From: DASSKW01 sp050739495
Lineage (GTDB): Bacteria > Pseudomonadota > Gammaproteobacteria > Natronospirales > REEB76
DNA length: 5,170 nt
NCBI GenBank assembly: GCA_050739495.1
Contig: JBOIBL010000133.1
Coordinates: forward strand, 1 to 5,170
Direction of reading: 5' to 3'
Part shown: piece by piece, positions 4,894-5,170 of the stretch
How positions within the stretch are numbered: position 1 is the stretch's first letter
Layout of the letters: every line of letters starts with the position of its first letter
Translations under genes and position numbers: made by a program
The notes under the pieces: generated by a model
Seen by the model: only the letters and a program-made list of their open reading frames with translations
Databases searched by the model: none
Told to the model about the DNA's origin: nothing

Positions 4894-5170
4894 TTAAACT
4901 ACCTGGGGAAATAGCTTCTCAGCGAAAGTCATGCCTTTGATAAAGGTTTTTCCCAAGGTCTCTGCGGCATTACGCAGTGCGTTGATTCGCCCGACGACAT
5001 GCACAAAGCCGTTTTCCTGTCGGGTCATATAGCGCAGGTAGATCTCTGGATTGATGCTCAAGCGGGTGAGGATCGGTGGCAGATGGTCGGGGATCACGCC
5101 CCGTTTGTCAGTCCGAATGGCGCGCCCGCTCCAATCCACCAGTTCCAGGTAATCTTGAAGACCACAGGGA
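4894..5170 (-). CDS. Y1/REP-type (IS200-like) transposase, C-terminal part
   Basis: The frame is open from the right edge and ends at TAA 4896-4894, giving the last 91 residues of a longer protein. The segment YLELVDWSGRAIRTDKRGVI followed by PDHLPPILTRL is what I know from the C-terminal part of the roughly 320-residue proteobacterial transposases with an N-terminal Y1 (HUH, single catalytic tyrosine) domain, which move or copy elements through single-stranded hairpin ends. The Y1 core with its HUH motif and tyrosine would lie outside the window. A GTG at 5139 is only an internal valine codon, because in-frame residues continue upstream to the edge. Whether the full gene is intact cannot be seen. 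Downstream is a perfect 8-base stem-loop. Confidence 0.82.
   Translation of the reverse strand, partial: PCGLQDYLELVDWSGRAIRTDKRGVIPDHLPPILTRLSINPEIYLRYMTRQENGFVHVVGRINALRNAAETLGKTFIKGMTFAEKLFPQVV

Noticed and set aside
1..5170. tRNA, rRNA, riboswitch or attachment-site signals
   Set aside because: I saw no tRNA-like cloverleaf, rRNA segment, conserved riboswitch core or long direct repeats flanking the AT-rich islet.

Overview
The window looks like a stretch of proteobacterial chromosome, most likely gamma- or beta-proteobacterial. The evidence is an EmrAB-type inner-membrane/periplasm export pair, a TetR regulator, Shine-Dalgarno sites of the AGGAG type and sigma70-like promoter hexamers. 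The genus cannot be named from the sequence. Base composition changes sharply. The left third (1-2230) is GC-rich, the transposase region (2350-3300) is intermediate, and about 3560-4890 is clearly AT-rich. This suggests a native efflux locus next to acquired DNA.

Region 1 (1-2281, all minus strand) is a self-regulated multidrug-efflux operon read tetR, then emrA, then emrB. emrB runs off the left edge. emrA and emrB overlap by 11 bases. Two nearly identical palindromic operators (TTGACTA-N2-TAGTCAA) lie upstream of tetR and upstream of emrA. The one before tetR fills the 17-base spacer between a -35 and a -10 hexamer. The simple model is that the TetR protein represses both its own promoter and the pump until a ligand releases it. 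HlyD-type EmrA would carry the substrate across the periplasm from the EmrB permease.

Region 2 (about 2282-3573) is mobile DNA. It holds a complete DD(35)E transposase of IS481/IS3-like integrase type on the plus strand, read from a GTG start with a strong Shine-Dalgarno. Just behind it lie a two-part inverted repeat, then further hairpins and a tandem heptamer. CGCGGAC is found on both sides of the transposase and may mark the element's ends.

Region 3 (3574-4893, minus strand) is an AT-rich islet with one recognisable gene. It encodes an unfamiliar protein that, when the frame is repaired, is 342 residues long and secreted. Its signal peptide is split from its body by one surplus C in a run of seven. 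Upstream, separated by 24 bases, are out-of-frame coding-like pieces that may be the wreck of a second gene.

Region 4 (4894-5170, minus strand) is the C-terminal end of a Y1/REP-type (IS200-like) transposase that continues beyond the right edge. The islet is therefore bracketed by transposases of two different families.

The most rewarding points are the broken homopolymer in the orphan secreted-protein gene, the operator placement in the efflux operon, and the cluster of hairpins between the two transposases. I did not find convincing evidence of a new multi-gene defence or metabolic system.
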